The notes under the pieces were generated by a model. That model saw only the letters and a program-made list of their open reading frames with translations. It searched no databases and was not told the origin of the DNA. Source: Phanerochaete sordida (Eukaryota > Basidiomycota > Agaricomycetes > Polyporales > Phanerochaetaceae). From it: DNA of 64,000 bases. Numbering within the stretch: position 1 is the first letter of the stretch; the number at the start of each line of letters is the position of its first letter. Shown here in pieces: positions 28,515-41,691 of this stretch. The translations under genes and the position numbers were made by a program. The stretch lies in NCBI GenBank assembly GCA_019973155.2, contig BPQB01000045.1, forward strand, positions 186,001 to 250,000, read 5' to 3'.

Positions 28515-31450
28515 ATGGACATCCACTCGCTCAGCAATCTTCACCACGCTGACAGCTCTGGCTCTCTCGCCACACCTTTTGTTCAGAGAGAGACGCAGAG
28601 TCTTCCTGAAAATGCATCTCTCAAGGACCAGCACAACGCCATGCTCTACGACCTCCAGGAGACGGTCAGCGAGGTTCCGAAGGAATACTTTCGAACCGAC
28701 CTCCTACCGCCGCTGAGGGAAGACATCCACCTTCATGACGTTGTTGGACGCATGAAGAGGCGTGGCCATATTACTGGAGACCGCTGGACGCTGTGGCCTC
28801 AAGACCCGTGCGAGACAGTCGATGACACCAAGACTACGAAGAGCAAGATCGTGCACGAAGACATCATCTTCAAGCCTTTCGAAACACTCGCGGACCAGGT
28901 CCTGAGGGCCGCTCTGAATCTTCCGGACAACCAAGACACCTCCCCACTTCCCGCGACATGTCTATTCCTGTGCAACCCTTCAGGCGTCCCACAGTCAATC
29001 GTCCGTTCTTACAACTCGAGGCCTGATGCCTACGCTATTCGCGCGGGCGCCACGGCTCAAGGAGGACGAATACAATGGGCCGATATCGCAACGCCGGGGG
29101 AGTTTAAGACGAAGTCTCCGGGACCTGACACAAACGACGTGAGTGTTCTGGTTATGGAACCCCCGACCGGGATTAACCATTAGAGCTCCATAGAATAATA
29201 CCAAGGTGTTATGGTCTATGCACCACATCATGCGAGAAGATCTCTGTCGTCGTTTTGTGTACGGGTTCACTATCGAGAACCGCACCATGCGTTGGTGGTT
29301 CTGCAGTCGGTCGGACGTATTCGTATCGCAGCCGCTCGACTTCATTTCGGTACGCTCACCTATTCAACACCACTTCCGAAGTTTAGCTGACTCGATAAAC
29401 AGGAGCACGACCTCGTATGCGACTTTCTCCTGCGGATAATGCTTGCAACGCCGGTTCAGCTTGGATGGGACCCCACTATCACCATCAGCAGTCAAAAACC
29501 CCTGCAGTACGACATCACCGTGCACGACATCATGAGCGGTGAACTCGTTCCCCGCAAATATCGCACGAAGACCATGATCTGGGATATGGGTGCTAAGGCT
29601 CTTCGTGGACGCGGGACGCGGGTCTGGTCTGTGGTGGAAGTCGTCAACGGACAGGAGACGACGCGAGCGGCCGTCCTGAAGGTATCATGGAAGGACAAAG
29701 CTCGCGACGCAGAAGGCAAAATCTTCAACGACATTCGACGCTCCATCGTAGACACAGGAGACGAAGAAAGCTTGGAGGTCTTCGACGACCTGTTCATGGA
29801 TGTGGAGGCGTATGGGGACGTGGTGATCGACGGACGATGCGACTGCACGGACGAATTCCTACCAGAACAAGGTCCTCCTCCAGCAGACACGGGTTGCATC
29901 CCGGTCAAGGTACGGTCAACTGATAAACGGCGCGTCGTCGGGGGCGCGCGTATCGGGCCGCGCGCGCAGAACAAGGATCCGTCAAAGAAGCCACCGATTG
30001 CACTCAAATATTCGCCAAAGACACAGCATCGCACGGTCTTCAAGTGCATTGGAAAGCCCCTCCTTGAGCTTGAATGGATGTCTGACGTGTACGGCTGCAT
30101 ATACCGGGTCTTCCTAGGTGAGTATTCCATTTTTTAAAGCAATGGCGGGCCATCGTTCTGACACATGCTAGCTCTGGAGGTTCTGCATGGTCACGGTTGG
30201 CTGCATCGCGACATCAGCTACGGAAACGTGCTATCCGTCGGAACTGGCGACACCAAGATAACAGACCTCGAATATGTCAAGAAGATCAATGATACCACGC
30301 CGCATACGGGCGTTCGTACAGTGCGTTGATACTGGCACTAGGATAATCGTCCATTGACAACTGATGGTTCTATTTCTAGGGAACGCCCTATTTCATGTCT
30401 GTCGAAGTCGCTTCGAACACATATCTCTTCGCCCCAGCGATAAGGGACGGTTATACCCCACCTACGGCGGGAGAGACTGCTGGACTACGCGCGAGGCTTC
30501 TCGCGTCCAAAAAGATGGCTACTGATAAAGCAACTTCTGCGTCTCACTTGCCTCTGCCTCCCAATCTGCCAGGTCCCAGTCGATCTGGCCCTAGGATCCC
30601 ATTCAGACACAATCCTCTCCACGACATGGAGTCTGTCGCCTGGCTTGCCCTATATCTCCTGCTCATTCCGGATTTCGTGATCGGTCATCGTCCAGATGGA
30701 TCCAAATACGAAGCAGACGAGTGGAAGGCGTTCATGGATGCGCATCACGAGCTTGCTTGGAACGCGTTCTGCAGCGGCCCATTCCGGCTCTCTGTTCTGC
30801 AAAGTCCGGGATACCTTGCCAAATCCGCGGATCGCCTCCATCCCACAGTCGGCATCATCGTTCGCACACTGGACAGGCTCTTCTCGGACCTCACGGAGGC
30901 TTACCGTGAGGTGGAGAAGAACCTCAGACCTGGCCAGGATGTGCTCCCGACCGACTTCAGCGCCGTTCGAAAGTCGGTCTCGGACCGAATTCTTGGTATA
31001 GAGCAGCATCTCGCGCTCTACGGCGACCTGAAGATCGTTCCAGAAATCTCTACGCGCAGACACAGGCCGACCAAACCTGGACGGTCGCAGAAGAAGGACA
31101 AGGCTGACGAACAATCCGGCGGTGATCATGACGACGATGGGGACAGTGCGGACGAAGCTCGAGGTTTCGCCGACAACGACACCGATGACGCCAGCAGCGA
31201 TGACGACCGCGTGGCGGAGGAGAGCCCCGCTGCTCGTAGGGCGAATATGATGGCGTTCAAGCGAAGTCAAGGCGACGACATCGGTCGTAGCGACGATGAA
31301 GAAAGCCCCGCAGCGCGCAAATCGAAAGCCCCAAAGCTCACTCGAGGCGATGATGTCTCATCCTCCCGGAACGCATCATACCCTCGCATACCGTCGTTCT
31401 TCGATGCGCTCGAGCAGGCGAAGGACGAAGGATCCGCCGAGGAGAGCTAG
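28515..31450 (+). CDS. FunK1-type protein kinase 2
   Basis: Paralogue of the 15.7 kb kinase with the same five-exon plan: 28515-29138, 29194-29349, 29403-30117, 30172-30320 and 30380-31450. Conserved elements are LLPPLREDIHLHDVV, FVYGFTIENRTMRWWFCSRS, the ATP-anchoring lysine candidate in AAVLKVSW, the catalytic loop WLHRDISYGNVLS, ITDLEYVKK in place of DFG, GTPYFMSVEV and IPFRHNPLHDMESVAWLALY. The C-terminal 120 residues are rich in Asp, Ser and Lys and probably disordered. An upstream in-frame ATG at 28491 would add eight residues but sits almost on the TATA box. It follows DUF6535 copy 3 on the same strand, as kinase 1 follows copy 1. Confidence 0.88.
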
Positions 31451-31540
31451 GCGTTCATCTAGTAGTTTGGGATTGCGCGATGACATGTACTGCTAGCTAT
31501 TGGATTATCTTACTTCCTACTTTATCAATGTCCTTTTCGA

Positions 31541-33015
31541 CTACATGGCGGGAGATAGGTCCGATAAATTCCAGTATCCCCTGGTCCAAAAACAAGAGCC
31601 ATGGGGAAATAGCGGATGCTCATACGCTCCATGAGCTGGGTTGTAACAGAGATAAACTGGCCTCCCAATCCATCCCACCATGTGGTAGACACGGTCTCTC
31701 TCCTCCACACAAGCAATATCTTGCAGGCGAGGAGGAACCATCTTTCGTGCGCGCTCTGTTCCATTCTGGTTGCCTGCGACCCTCCATAACTGGATGCAGA
31801 CTCGAAGTAGAGCTCGTAAATGCCGGTCGAGACAGACAGCAATAAGATGCAGCTGCTCGTCCGTCCAACCGTTGAGTGCGTCTGTCGGTATTGTCAGTTG
31901 GAGATTACGCAGCCCGCTTGGTGCAGAGGCGAGCACGTTGGCGAGGCGCATCGGGCTGTAGTGGATCTGTGAACCACGTCAGAAAATGGTAGAGAGAGAA
32001 GGGTATGCGGTGACAGGACGTACAGGTTCCCAGCTATACCACGGTACTTCCAGATGCAGCGACTCAAGGGCGGAGAGAGTGCGCAGGGACCGTAGGCGAT
32101 CTTCGTCTGAGGAAGCACGTTAATAAAAAATATGTGCGCGGATAGAAGCTGCGCACCCCATCGCAGATGGCCCATGCTGAGCGTGAGGTGCGTAACGCAC
32201 CGCCCAACATTTCCGCAGAAGTGGTCGATATGCTTGAGCTCTGTCTCGCCTTGCGGTTTGTCGAGGCCTTCTGGATCGCGATCGATGAATGCAAGCTCAC
32301 GAAGTAGCGAGGCATTCGTGAAGCGACTCAAGAGCGCAAGATGACCGGCCGCGTCGTCCTCCAGACTGCCCACGTAAATGGTTTCCAGCTGCGCAGCACG
32401 ATGTCTGCGGACGTATCCCACGCCGAAGTCGTCGGTGTGCCCGAATAGCGAGCGGCCACAGGGAAGAGGATGCGAGAGGAAGAGGTGTGTGATGTTGGGG
32501 AAGAGGAGGAGGCTTCGCGTGAGCGCGCCCGTGGAAGGCTGGTCAAGGACGAGCGTGCGTAGTGCGGCGTGGCGGGCGGGCGCGTCGACGACCTTCCGCT
32601 CGTCAGGCAGTCCAAGGTGGCAGTCGTATAGACGGAGCTCGCACAGCTCGTGGAGAGCATCGACGATGTCCATGATCAGCTTTGCGTCGCGGAGAGGCCC
32701 GAGAACCGACAAGCACGTCGCGTGGGCTTGTAGTCTCGGGGAGGTCTTCGCGAGTGCGGCGAAACGTTTCAGGTCATCGCGTCTCTCGTACTTGCGGTCG
32801 TTCGCTACAACGAACAGCTGAGCGAATAAGCGTTGAGAGGAAATCGCGTGCCAGGCACGGCAGACGAGGGTGCAGCTTGCGAGGACCTGACGCGCTTCAG
32901 CGTTCGCTGGGGCAGAAGCTGCGCTGATGCGGCAGGAGTCCGTGCTAGGATACGTGACGAAGCAATCAAGTACGTCGGATAGGAGCTCTGGTGGAAGCAT
33001 GGGTGAGTCGCTCAT
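31541..33015 (-). CDS. F-box/LRR-like protein
   Basis: Probable substrate adaptor of an SCF ubiquitin ligase. The N terminus has an F-box-like motif: MLPPELLSDVLDCFV, then after an Ala-rich insert LASCTLVCRAWHAISSQRLF. It continues with leucine-rich segments (LRLYDCHLGL, LRTLVLDQPS, ITHLFLSHPL, LETIYVGSLE, HLTLSMGHLRW). I read two introns. The first begins at GTGCGCAGC after HLRWG. The second follows the exon RLRSLRTLSALESLHLEV, WYSWEP. The last exon starts IHYSPMRLANVLASAPSGL and ends at 31541. The gene starts at ATG 33013-33015, with a second ATG five codons in. Targets are unknown. Expanded F-box families of this kind are usual in Agaricomycetes. Confidence 0.75.
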
Positions 33016-33573
33016 GTTGGAAGCAGTAGAAAGAGGCTCATCAAGGTCCGTTGAGATAGCTGTCAGGATGTCTACGGAAGATTGAGAAGAGGAAGAGACG
33101 CTGCGCAGCCGGTTCGCTCTGACGCCGATTGAACTATATTATTGTAGCATGGCAGCTGGAGGCGTCATAGAACTGACGATCACCAACTAGAAGCTTGAAT
33201 CCCACACGTTGAACACCAAGCACATTTCACATTTAATAAATACAAAGGTCTGTGACAATGGGAGGTCGACGATGGTTCCGTACATGCTATGGCTTTGGAG
33301 CGGACTGATGACGCTAGACAAGACCAACTGCACAAACGTCCCAGCCATCTGCCTTCCCAATTCACAATAAATACAGGTCTTCGAGGCCCGGTCATGTTGC
33401 TGGCCATGCAACGCCTCGCTTCGTAAGCACGTTGGTCCGGCTGAGGGAGACGTCTTGGTGCCAATAGTCAGAAATCGCGGGAATCGCGTCGAGGTCGGGA
33501 TAGTGTCAAGGTCTCAGCTGCTGTACAGCCGTCATGTCCGAACGGACTGGCGGCAGCTGGAGATTTTCTCTGG
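33016..33573. other. Intergenic region
   Basis: The promoter side of the F-box gene at 33015 and the 3' side of the next minus-strand gene. It is AT-richer than the coding DNA around it. No gene was recognised. Confidence 0.5.
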
Positions 33574-35910
33574 TCAGAAAAGGTGATCCCAAACTGGATG
33601 TAGACTGCGCTCACCCTCAGCTCGCCTCCCACTGCCCAAGACCCCAAGATGCTCCACACGCACGACCTCCTTCGCCGCGCTCTGGGGCATGCGCACGCGA
33701 ACCCGCTCGCGCAACGTCTCCATAACGTCGCTCAGCGCAGGCAGCCACGGCTCGTCCCACGTCGGATAGTCGCGCACGCGCAGGCTGAACTCGGCGCAGT
33801 GAGGCAGCGCGGCGACGAGGTCGTCGAGTCGGCTGAGAACGGCGTCGAACGCTGGCCAGTGCGTCACAGGCCGCGGCTTGTAGCAGTTGTACAAGTCGAC
33901 TGCGACGGCATGCGCGTTCGCTGGGGCGCTGTCACGAGCGGCGAAGAGGATGGAGAGGTGGAGGACTTCGCGCTTCTGGTTCTTCGTCGGCCAGCTTGCA
34001 GGTGCGCGATCCTGAAGTGAGAGATCCCACTTCACTGGACAGAAATTCGTAAGTACAGACGCGACACTGATACATTCAATGACTCACAGTTTCCAGAATC
34101 CTCCTCGATAAGCTTCGCAGACAGAGATATATCGCGACAGAAGTGCTCTACGTCGGTCCGATAGTACGACCCAAGCAATGCTTCCGCGACTGCCACGGCG
34201 GTGGACGCATCGGATGCGTCGATGGTGCATCGTTCGTCTTGACAGTCCGAGAGCTTCTGCGTAGAGTTGGTCGAGACGTTTCCCCTCAGGTTGATCTGCA
34301 GCAGCGCAGATACCTGGTCGAGAGAAAAGACACAGCCCTGGACGTGCAGCTCCTGCAGGCTACTGGATCCCCGAAACGTCTTGTGCTTCCCCTGCGTCGC
34401 TCGCGATGCGCATTGCAGATTCTCCAGGTGCAGCACCTGCAGCTTGTCGAATGCCGCGAGCATGCGCATCAGCTCATCGAAGGAACGCAGCGTCCGGTTG
34501 CGAATCCGTAGTTCCGTGAGGCCGCCCAAAGACGCGCGCAGCAGGGAAGGGAGGGCGGCCCGCACTCGCGGAGGCACGGCGCGCGGCTGGCACAGGTCGT
34601 CCCACACGATCTTGCGCACTCCGGGCAGCCGGCGAAGCAGGCCCGACGCGAGCACGACCTCGACGGCGGGCGGGCGCTCGGTCTGAGTGGCGGCGTCGGC
34701 GGCGTCGGTGCCGATGTACACGGTTTCGAAGGTGCGCGCACAGGGCCCTTTCTTGGAGCAGCTGGATGGGACGCGGAATCGCTCGAGATGGGCGGGATGA
34801 AGGAGGAAGAGGGCAGTGGGGAGGGGTGTGCGGAATATCGTGCGCCAGGTGCGGCAGACGGAGGAGAGGCGGTGGCAGGATGCTAGCTGGTGACGAAGGA
34901 GACTCGCTGAGCCGGCGGCGGCGGCTTTTTGCGCAGCGATAACTATGTCCTCTGCAGCGAAGGTCGCGATAGTAGCGAGCACCTCCAGGGGCAGGCGGGC
35001 GGCGCTGTGCCGGAATCTGTCCCGTCGCGCCTGCCAAAGCGGCGCCGACCAAGCGCAGACGTCGAACGCGAAGGAACTCTGGCCGAAGTTCGCGCGAGTG
35101 CGAACGCGGAGGGAATTGGATGTGCCACTGGCAGTGATGATCAAGAGCGGGCGGAGCAGGTCCGCGTGCTGAAGATCGACGAGCCTGCGGCCTGGAGCGG
35201 TGCTCAGTCACTGCCTTCCCAAGACAGAAGCAGAGGAGCGTACCTATGAATTTCCCGTTCTTCGTGAATAAAACCACATTTTCATCAGGACAGACTCCGC
35301 AGCCAATTACATCGCCATCTCCGCCTATGATACGACAAATCAACGTGCTGCGCGGGAGAATTACATGGAATATGACCCACATGGGTTCGTGCTGAGCACT
35401 CGCCTGATGCTCGTTTCATGGTAGCTCTCGTCGTTGGACGCGCTTGCGTGCTGGTAAGCAAACCTGTCCGCGAGCATCAGAAGGCGAGATACGTAGGTCG
35501 CATCGCATTGCGCACCCGACTACGGCTCTACGTTCATGTTCAGTACGAGAGGAGAGAGAGAGCGAGCAGGCTGTGACACACCTCGTGTCTGCATTCCCCG
35601 GTGCGTCGATGTCGACTTCGAAGTAGTATAGCGGGCATCGCATAGGAACATGAGAAGCTGTAGTAAACTCCGTGGTGGATCTTCCAGAACGGCCGTCGAG
35701 GAAGACTGTGTCCGTCATCAACCCAGATGAACCTTTGACGAAGGAGCCTAGGGCGGTCTCAGACAGAGCCATGTCGCGCCCGGTGTGCGAGCTCACTGTG
35801 CCCCATCTTGTGGGCGGACAAACGAAGTTGGGAGTGGAGAGTCCGTCGTCTAGCACGGCCTGTTCCAGGTAGTGACGCATAAAAGGGGGAATACGTGTAC
35901 GCTTGTCCAT
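33574..35910 (-). CDS. SPRY domain fused to an F-box/LRR-like protein
   Basis: Spliced reading gives one protein with two parts. The N-terminal part is a SPRY (B30.2-like) fold: HVPMRCPLYYFEVDID, an intron, AVVGCAMRCDLRI, introns, then GDGDVIGCGVCPDENVVLF with TKNGKFIG. After an intron that restores the frame as GRRLVDLQHADLL it ends in VRTRANFGQSSFAFDV, the usual end of such domains. It continues directly into an F-box-like segment (RLPLEVLATIATFAAED, LSSVCRTWRTIF) and leucine-rich stretches (LTELRIRNRTLRSFDEL, LQVLHLENLQ, LQELHVQGCVF). A last intron gives NLKWDLSLQDRAP and the stop at 33574. SPRY domains bind protein partners and F-boxes recruit Skp1, so a ubiquitin-ligase adaptor is plausible. 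The SPRY middle is shorter than usual. The start is ATG at 35908-35910. Confidence 0.72.
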
Positions 35911-37227
35911 GGAGGAGAGATCAGCGAGCTCGAGGTGATGTGTGGGGTAGTGTCGATACCTCCAATCCCAAAGTCCACGGCGAACTTATGGGAGCGGGTT
36001 GCACGGCGCGGTCGCGTGCGCAGCGTCAAGATGTCTTGGGTGGGGCGATGCGCGAAGCAACCTGTCGAGCGGACGTAAGGACATGATGCGGCGGAGGGTT
36101 GGCGTCCCACACCCGCGACGGCCCACGGATGCGTATTCCGTTCCGCGGCGCTGAGGGCCGCTGTCCGAGTCCGTACATAGCAAAGATCCGTCTCCGTCGT
36201 ACAGACCGTGTGAAGCATAAGTGCAGGAGATGCGGCATGCCGTACGGGCCGGCGGGCTATTGTGTGCCTCAGAGCGGGGACTTCGACAGACATGGTTTCC
36301 TACGTACACTCACATGTGCACTAGAATACCAGGAGCACTCGCGGAAGCGGTAACCTAACGTGACTTGCGAGAAAGATTTGCCCTGCGAGTCTGCGTCGTC
36401 ACCAGACGTTTGCGTGGGGTCCAGCGGTGTGCGTCGACGTCCCACTTCGACTTCGGCCCTGAGCTCCGTCGAACAAGAGACACGTCCCGAAAGGCCCCGC
36501 GGGCCGGTATGTGTCGCGAAATAATTTGGAATAGCCGAAGGAATCTGTCCACCGGTGTTATGAACGACGGCAGGGAAGAGAGCGGCGTGTGCGGTGGGTA
36601 ATTACGTACCTGACACTTCTCGCTGCCAGGTCATCGTGTCCGGTGGACTCGGGGCGACGGCTACGTGCCTATTCGGTGGCAGCTCGGGCCGTCGTGCTCG
36701 TGTGCACCGCTCTGCGCAACGAGAGGTGGAGGCAAGGCGTGGTTTCGGGTCGAAATGTGCCGGGCGAACATAGAGCGGCGAAGGCTGCTTGCACGTGACG
36801 GCGCGCCATCCGGATGCGGAAAGGGCGCATCAAACGACACCTTCGTCTCTGGGCAAAATCTCCCCGGGTAATCCACTTCAGGAGTAACGTCTAGCAGTAT
36901 GCAGGTAAACATAGAAAAGGCTATGGGCGCGTTCAAAATGATCTCCACTTATTAATTCGACGATCGACAACCTACGGAACGGCACAGTCGTTTCAGGCGG
37001 GTCCGAGAGTCTCGCCGAACGAGCACTCAAAGGTGAGCATATCCATACGCTGCGATTCTTCGGCACCGATGACAAAGTCTCAGAACATGTACGCATCATG
37101 CCGCTTGTAGGGTGGAGACGTTTATATTTATTTAAAGCAACCTCATCGAGACCTTTCCACGCTATTGCATGCTGCATAAGTGACATAGATATCGACGCGC
37201 ACAAACACGAAAATATAAATCGAGAAC
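35911..37227. other. Intergenic region without a recognised gene
   Basis: Short frames occur on both strands (for example minus 36661-36948), but none has a domain motif or a convincing exon chain. The stretch 36880-37200 is AT-richer and is probably the 3' region of the next minus-strand gene. Confidence 0.45.
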
Positions 37228-40200
37228 TCAAGAATTAGACGGCATACCAGACCTATCCACGAGCCGCTGCAGCAGCCCCTCCATCTTCTCCATCCTCTGA
37301 TTAGCTCTATCCAGCTGCGACTTCAGCTCGGCGATCTCCATCGTTTGCGAGCGCTGCATTTGTTGGACATCGCCCAATGCGCTCTGGGCGGTCAACGCAG
37401 TGCCGAAGTGATCATTGAGGGTCTTCTCCAGCCCGTCGATACGGGTGTCTAGGGTAGCGATTGTCTCGTCTGACGCAGTTGGACGCGTAATCAACACAAG
37501 GGAGTGGTCCCAGGCATGGAGCCCTTCTGGGTCCTTGTATCCAGGCGGCCTAGCCCGATGTTCGTATAGCCATGGCTGCTGCGTCTCTACCTTGGCATTA
37601 CAGGGATAGCAAATGTACGCTTGAGCTGTTCAATGAAAGTCAGAGGTTTCGTCCTAAGTCTACTTCACACAACTCACCACAACGTAAACAGCTCCAGAAT
37701 GGATAACAGAGGGCCTTGCTGCAGCAGCTGCAAAGTGGTATGTCGCTGCTAACGTCCACAGAGGCGTCTTTGCAGCTGTCTCTCTGAGCGTAAAGCTCGC
37801 TGGCGTTCGCAGAGACGCCGCCGTCCGCTTTGCCTTGACATGGGTCGGCTGTGACTGACGCGGACAAAGACCAGGGCAGGAGATCTTTGCTAACGGTATT
37901 GATTACGTCCCTGGATTCCTTGATGGCGGCGTAAACCATACGGTTGGTGGACACTTGGCGTAGGAGGAGCAGATGATGAGCGGCGTTATGACCGCGTTCT
38001 CCAGCGAATTGGTGATCTCGATGATCGACGACACATTCCCAGCAAAAGTCCACCGGAACAATGTGCTGCGTGCTGTCGATGCTATGAAATGAGCACTCGA
38101 CGCACAAAAGTCTCGCCCCGACAACCTTATCGGCATTGCAGGAGTCGCAATACGTAGACCTGGGATGTACAGTGCCGTGAGCAAGAGAAAGTGACGCTAT
38201 AGCGACTACCTACTCGTGTATGATGCTTCGTCGTCGTGTAAATTGTGCTCGCTGAATCCAAAAGTCCACCAAATCGTGCTCGAAGAGATCGCGAGTTTCT
38301 TCAATGTATTCGTCAAAAAAGCTGATTGAATAGCCATAGGCGTCGCGTTGATGAACGAGACTGGTATATATTTCCCGGCGGCGCCGTCGAGGGCGAACGT
38401 AAGGCGTCTCCAGACTCTTCTTCGCTTTGGAGTAATGAATGAGTGCACGAATAGCCCAGTCCCAGACAAGCGTGGCGGAAAATGGAGATGGGAAAGGGGA
38501 CGGAAAAGGGAGGTCTGGTGTGTTGAGCCGATGGACGGATTCCTCGCTAGGCTCGGCAAAGGTGAGCTCTCCAGGAGGTCGACCAGGTACCCAGGATTCA
38601 TAGATTGCCTCCTCATCTTCGAAGCTGAGACCACTTTCATCCCTAGTGCAGTAGTCGCTCACGGGATGTCCATTTCCAAATGCTTGCGACGGACGCAGCA
38701 CGTTAGAGCACTACAAGGATGCATTAGCATATTACGATATTCACCGACCCACAAATTCATCCGTGCAACTTACCATTCCATAGAAGAATCTCTGGATATG
38801 AGCCTCCGGGTCGAGATTTTGGAGCACATATGAGGCTAATTATGGATTACTCGTGAGAGTCGAGATAGAGTAGCGTGCAGAGATCCAATCACACCTTCTA
38901 AAGTATCCTTGCGATACTCCATAGCTTTCATGGCGACGTTGAGCGAGGTTTGGATACTGTCAAGGTCGCTTCCGTCCAGCAAAACAAACTGTGCCCTCCT
39001 GATAATTGATGCAGCCTTCCGGACCAGCAGGCATATCAAGGGGAATATGTACTGGATAATCATAGAGTTATATCCGGGAAGGGGTGCATTAAATATAAAT
39101 CCAACTCACCTTCTCAGGTTGCCGGCCGTCGGTGACAAGTTTCAAGGTATTCTCATCATCTAGCTTGTATGACGCAGACTGAAGAGCCGTCTGCAGCTCC
39201 TCCTCCTCCTCTAATATGAAGCTTTTGAAACGCCTAAACAGACTGTCATAAGACCAGTCAATGCCATCGAGGTTCTCTGTATTCTTGAAGCCCGATAAGA
39301 GGCGCTCTGTAAGCCAGAGGCTACTCGACCCCGTGAACTCGTTGATCTTGACACGGTTTCCCGGAAGGGCCTTTTGTGTAGCAACACTGATCCAGTCGAG
39401 TATGGCGATAATTCGAACATAGTACCATGAGGTGGCCAATTCAACGCCTACACAAGCACGTTAAGCCCGGTCTGCAGATTTGTAAAGTGAAATTTATCAC
39501 CGATGGTCGAGTAAGCGATCCAGTGCGGTAATCTGAGGATAGGTATGAGAACTTCAGCAACGACCCCTTCGTGTCAAAGTGCATAACTTACGTCCAGCCT
39601 TCTGGTCGGGCATTTGTAAATGCATTTATCTCATCAACAGTGATGAATGACGAGACATCGTCGTCGATAGCCTCAATGAGCTGCTGGACGCGAAAGACAT
39701 TGATGTAGTCGATACACCACTCGTCGCTGGAGCCCTCTATGCTGCCTGTATTATAGTTAGCTTGCTTATGTTTGATATTGAGTAGGAAATGAGCTATACC
39801 AGACTGAGCCGTTGAATTCTCTGATGACTGGCGATGTGCCCTCTGATAGAAATGATCGTGCAGTGCTAGGACGAGCCGTGTCGCCTTGACGCTTCCTCTC
39901 CAGCGCTGAGGATTGCGATGAGTTAAAAGGTTGATAACAATCGGAGCAGGGTATACAGACGTTCTCCATCCACACCTCCAGTACATCCTGCATAGAAATG
40001 AACACAATTTCGAGGTGATAAACGCGAAATGCGTACCGGGTTCCAAATCCGTTCATGCGGACCAGCCTCGATGACCTTGATCACTCTGTTCGATTCGCGG
40101 CGGGTAGCGTCTTCGAAGGATTGCTTGAGTTTTTTCTCCATCATCTCCAGCTTACTGTTGAACTGAGAGCGATCTTCCTCGATGATGCGCTCGACATCCT

Positions 40201-41270
40201 GGCTGATTTGAACTTGTAGATCAAGTACATTGAGGGCAGAGTCGCCGTTATCCTTGTCATGAAGTCGACACATGGAAATGAGCGTCTCCATGAGCTCTTT
40301 ATCCCTTTTGACAGCGTCTTCCCCTCCGTGCTTTCCAATGAATCCTGAGAGAGCCTGTTCTTCGATACTGGACAACCGCTCAAAGATCATTTGCATCGTT
40401 GAGGAGATATTTGATAGAGCATGCACCGTGTAAATTCCTAGATCCGACTGCAGTCCGGCCTTGTGGGCTTCAAACCGCGCTGCAAAGTCCGTAAACTTCT
40501 CCTGCCATTGTCCGCTTGTGAAAACCTTGACTGCGGTAACGATTGAGTTTCTCACCACTCAAGACGAGGATAGCATCACGCACCGAGTAAACGGCGCTTG
40601 TAGTACGTATCGCAAGTGAGTAGGCATGCTCGAATGGTATTTTCAATGCCATTGTCCCCAGAAATCCGTGCTTTCAGCGTGGTTTCTAGCTTCTGTTTCT
40701 CCGACTCTGACGACATCCCATTCTCAAGCCTAAAGCAGGGTCAATAGTACGATAACCGATATATCCTGTCACATACGCTTGGAAGGTTTCCATCATCTCG
40801 AGCATCGTAGTGTACAGCGCCCTCACGCGGCCATCGTTCTCGCGACGGGTCAACTCTAACTCCATGCCGACCTTGAACAGAGCTACGACGACTATAGCGC
40901 TATCAGATGCGTTTTGATTCTGCTAAATTAACACAAGAGATCTTACCAGCGATTGCTGGATGCGCCTTCCCAAGGGCATCGAGCACCGGCGTAAGGGCTT
41001 TGCAATTCTCCGCAAACTTGCTCACTTGATCCTTGATTGACAAAAACCCTACGGCCATCGGGTCGCGGGAAACCTGGACGAAAGCGCTGCTGGATATGCC
41101 TTGCGCTTTCTCCTCTATCCTCAAATCCTCTCAGTTAAGGGGAAGTGCATGTCTATTTAGACGAGCACCCTACCCCAACGGTCGCGCAGCTTTTCGGACC
41201 TTGTTCGAGGTTTCCCTCTGAGTCCTTGAGATACCATGTGGAGTAGCCCAGGGCGGTTTGGACGGCTCAT
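37228..41270 (-). CDS. Large EF-hand, coiled-coil and ZZ-type zinc-finger protein
   Basis: Member of a large, poorly characterised Agaricomycete family. The start at 41268-41270 gives MSRPNRPGLLHMVSQGLRG. Splicing to EDLRIEEKAQGISS leads to a helical N-terminal region (HPAIAG, then a coiled coil near 40.6-40.1 kb with FDDATRRESNRVIKVIEAG-like helices and the junction AGPHERIW). Next comes an EF-hand-like element in IEAIDDDVSSFITVDEINAF, where DDDVSSFITVDE fits the calcium loop. Then come LPHW/IAYSTIG, a helical central part (YVRIIAILDWISVATQ) and a zinc-binding C-terminal part. The last has LCVECSFHSI, VPVDFCWECVVDH, CSCCSKALCYPFWSCLRC and, after an intron, YICYPCNAKVETQQPWLYEH. A final helix (RIDGLEKTLNDH) ends at 37228. 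Ten or more short introns are needed, so some small exons are uncertain. Calcium and zinc binding are inferred; the role is unknown. Confidence 0.75.
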
Positions 41271-41691
41271 GCTGAAGAGATGGGTAGTGCGCTACGGACA
41301 GCGTGTAAGCGAGAGGCAAGGTGGCCTCGTGCGTGAAGCAGTCTGCACGCCTTGAGGCCCGGCAGGCAGCGGCCGAGCAGGACTACTGGTAGAGTTTGAC
41401 TTGCGGTCAGGGTGTCGCGCCTGTGAGCCATACGCATGACATCGATAGACCTTCAATGCAGCGCACGTCCGTGTCCATTCTGGTCCTGTTTTGGGCAGAC
41501 GATCCGAAACATTCCAGAGGTCATCTCCGCGATGAGCCGGAGGCATACAAGCGGAGGCATGGTGAGAGCGTGAGAGGAGATCACAAAGTGCATGCACGCG
41601 CTTTTCACAGCGGCCGATAATGCCAATGACATACTTGGCTACCTAACAGAATTCAAATATTGGCTCGCTGAGCGACCTGACAGGCGAGACC
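41271..41691. other. Intergenic region
   Basis: Upstream region of the EF-hand/ZZ gene and downstream side of the hydrophobin relic. No gene was recognised. Confidence 0.45.
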
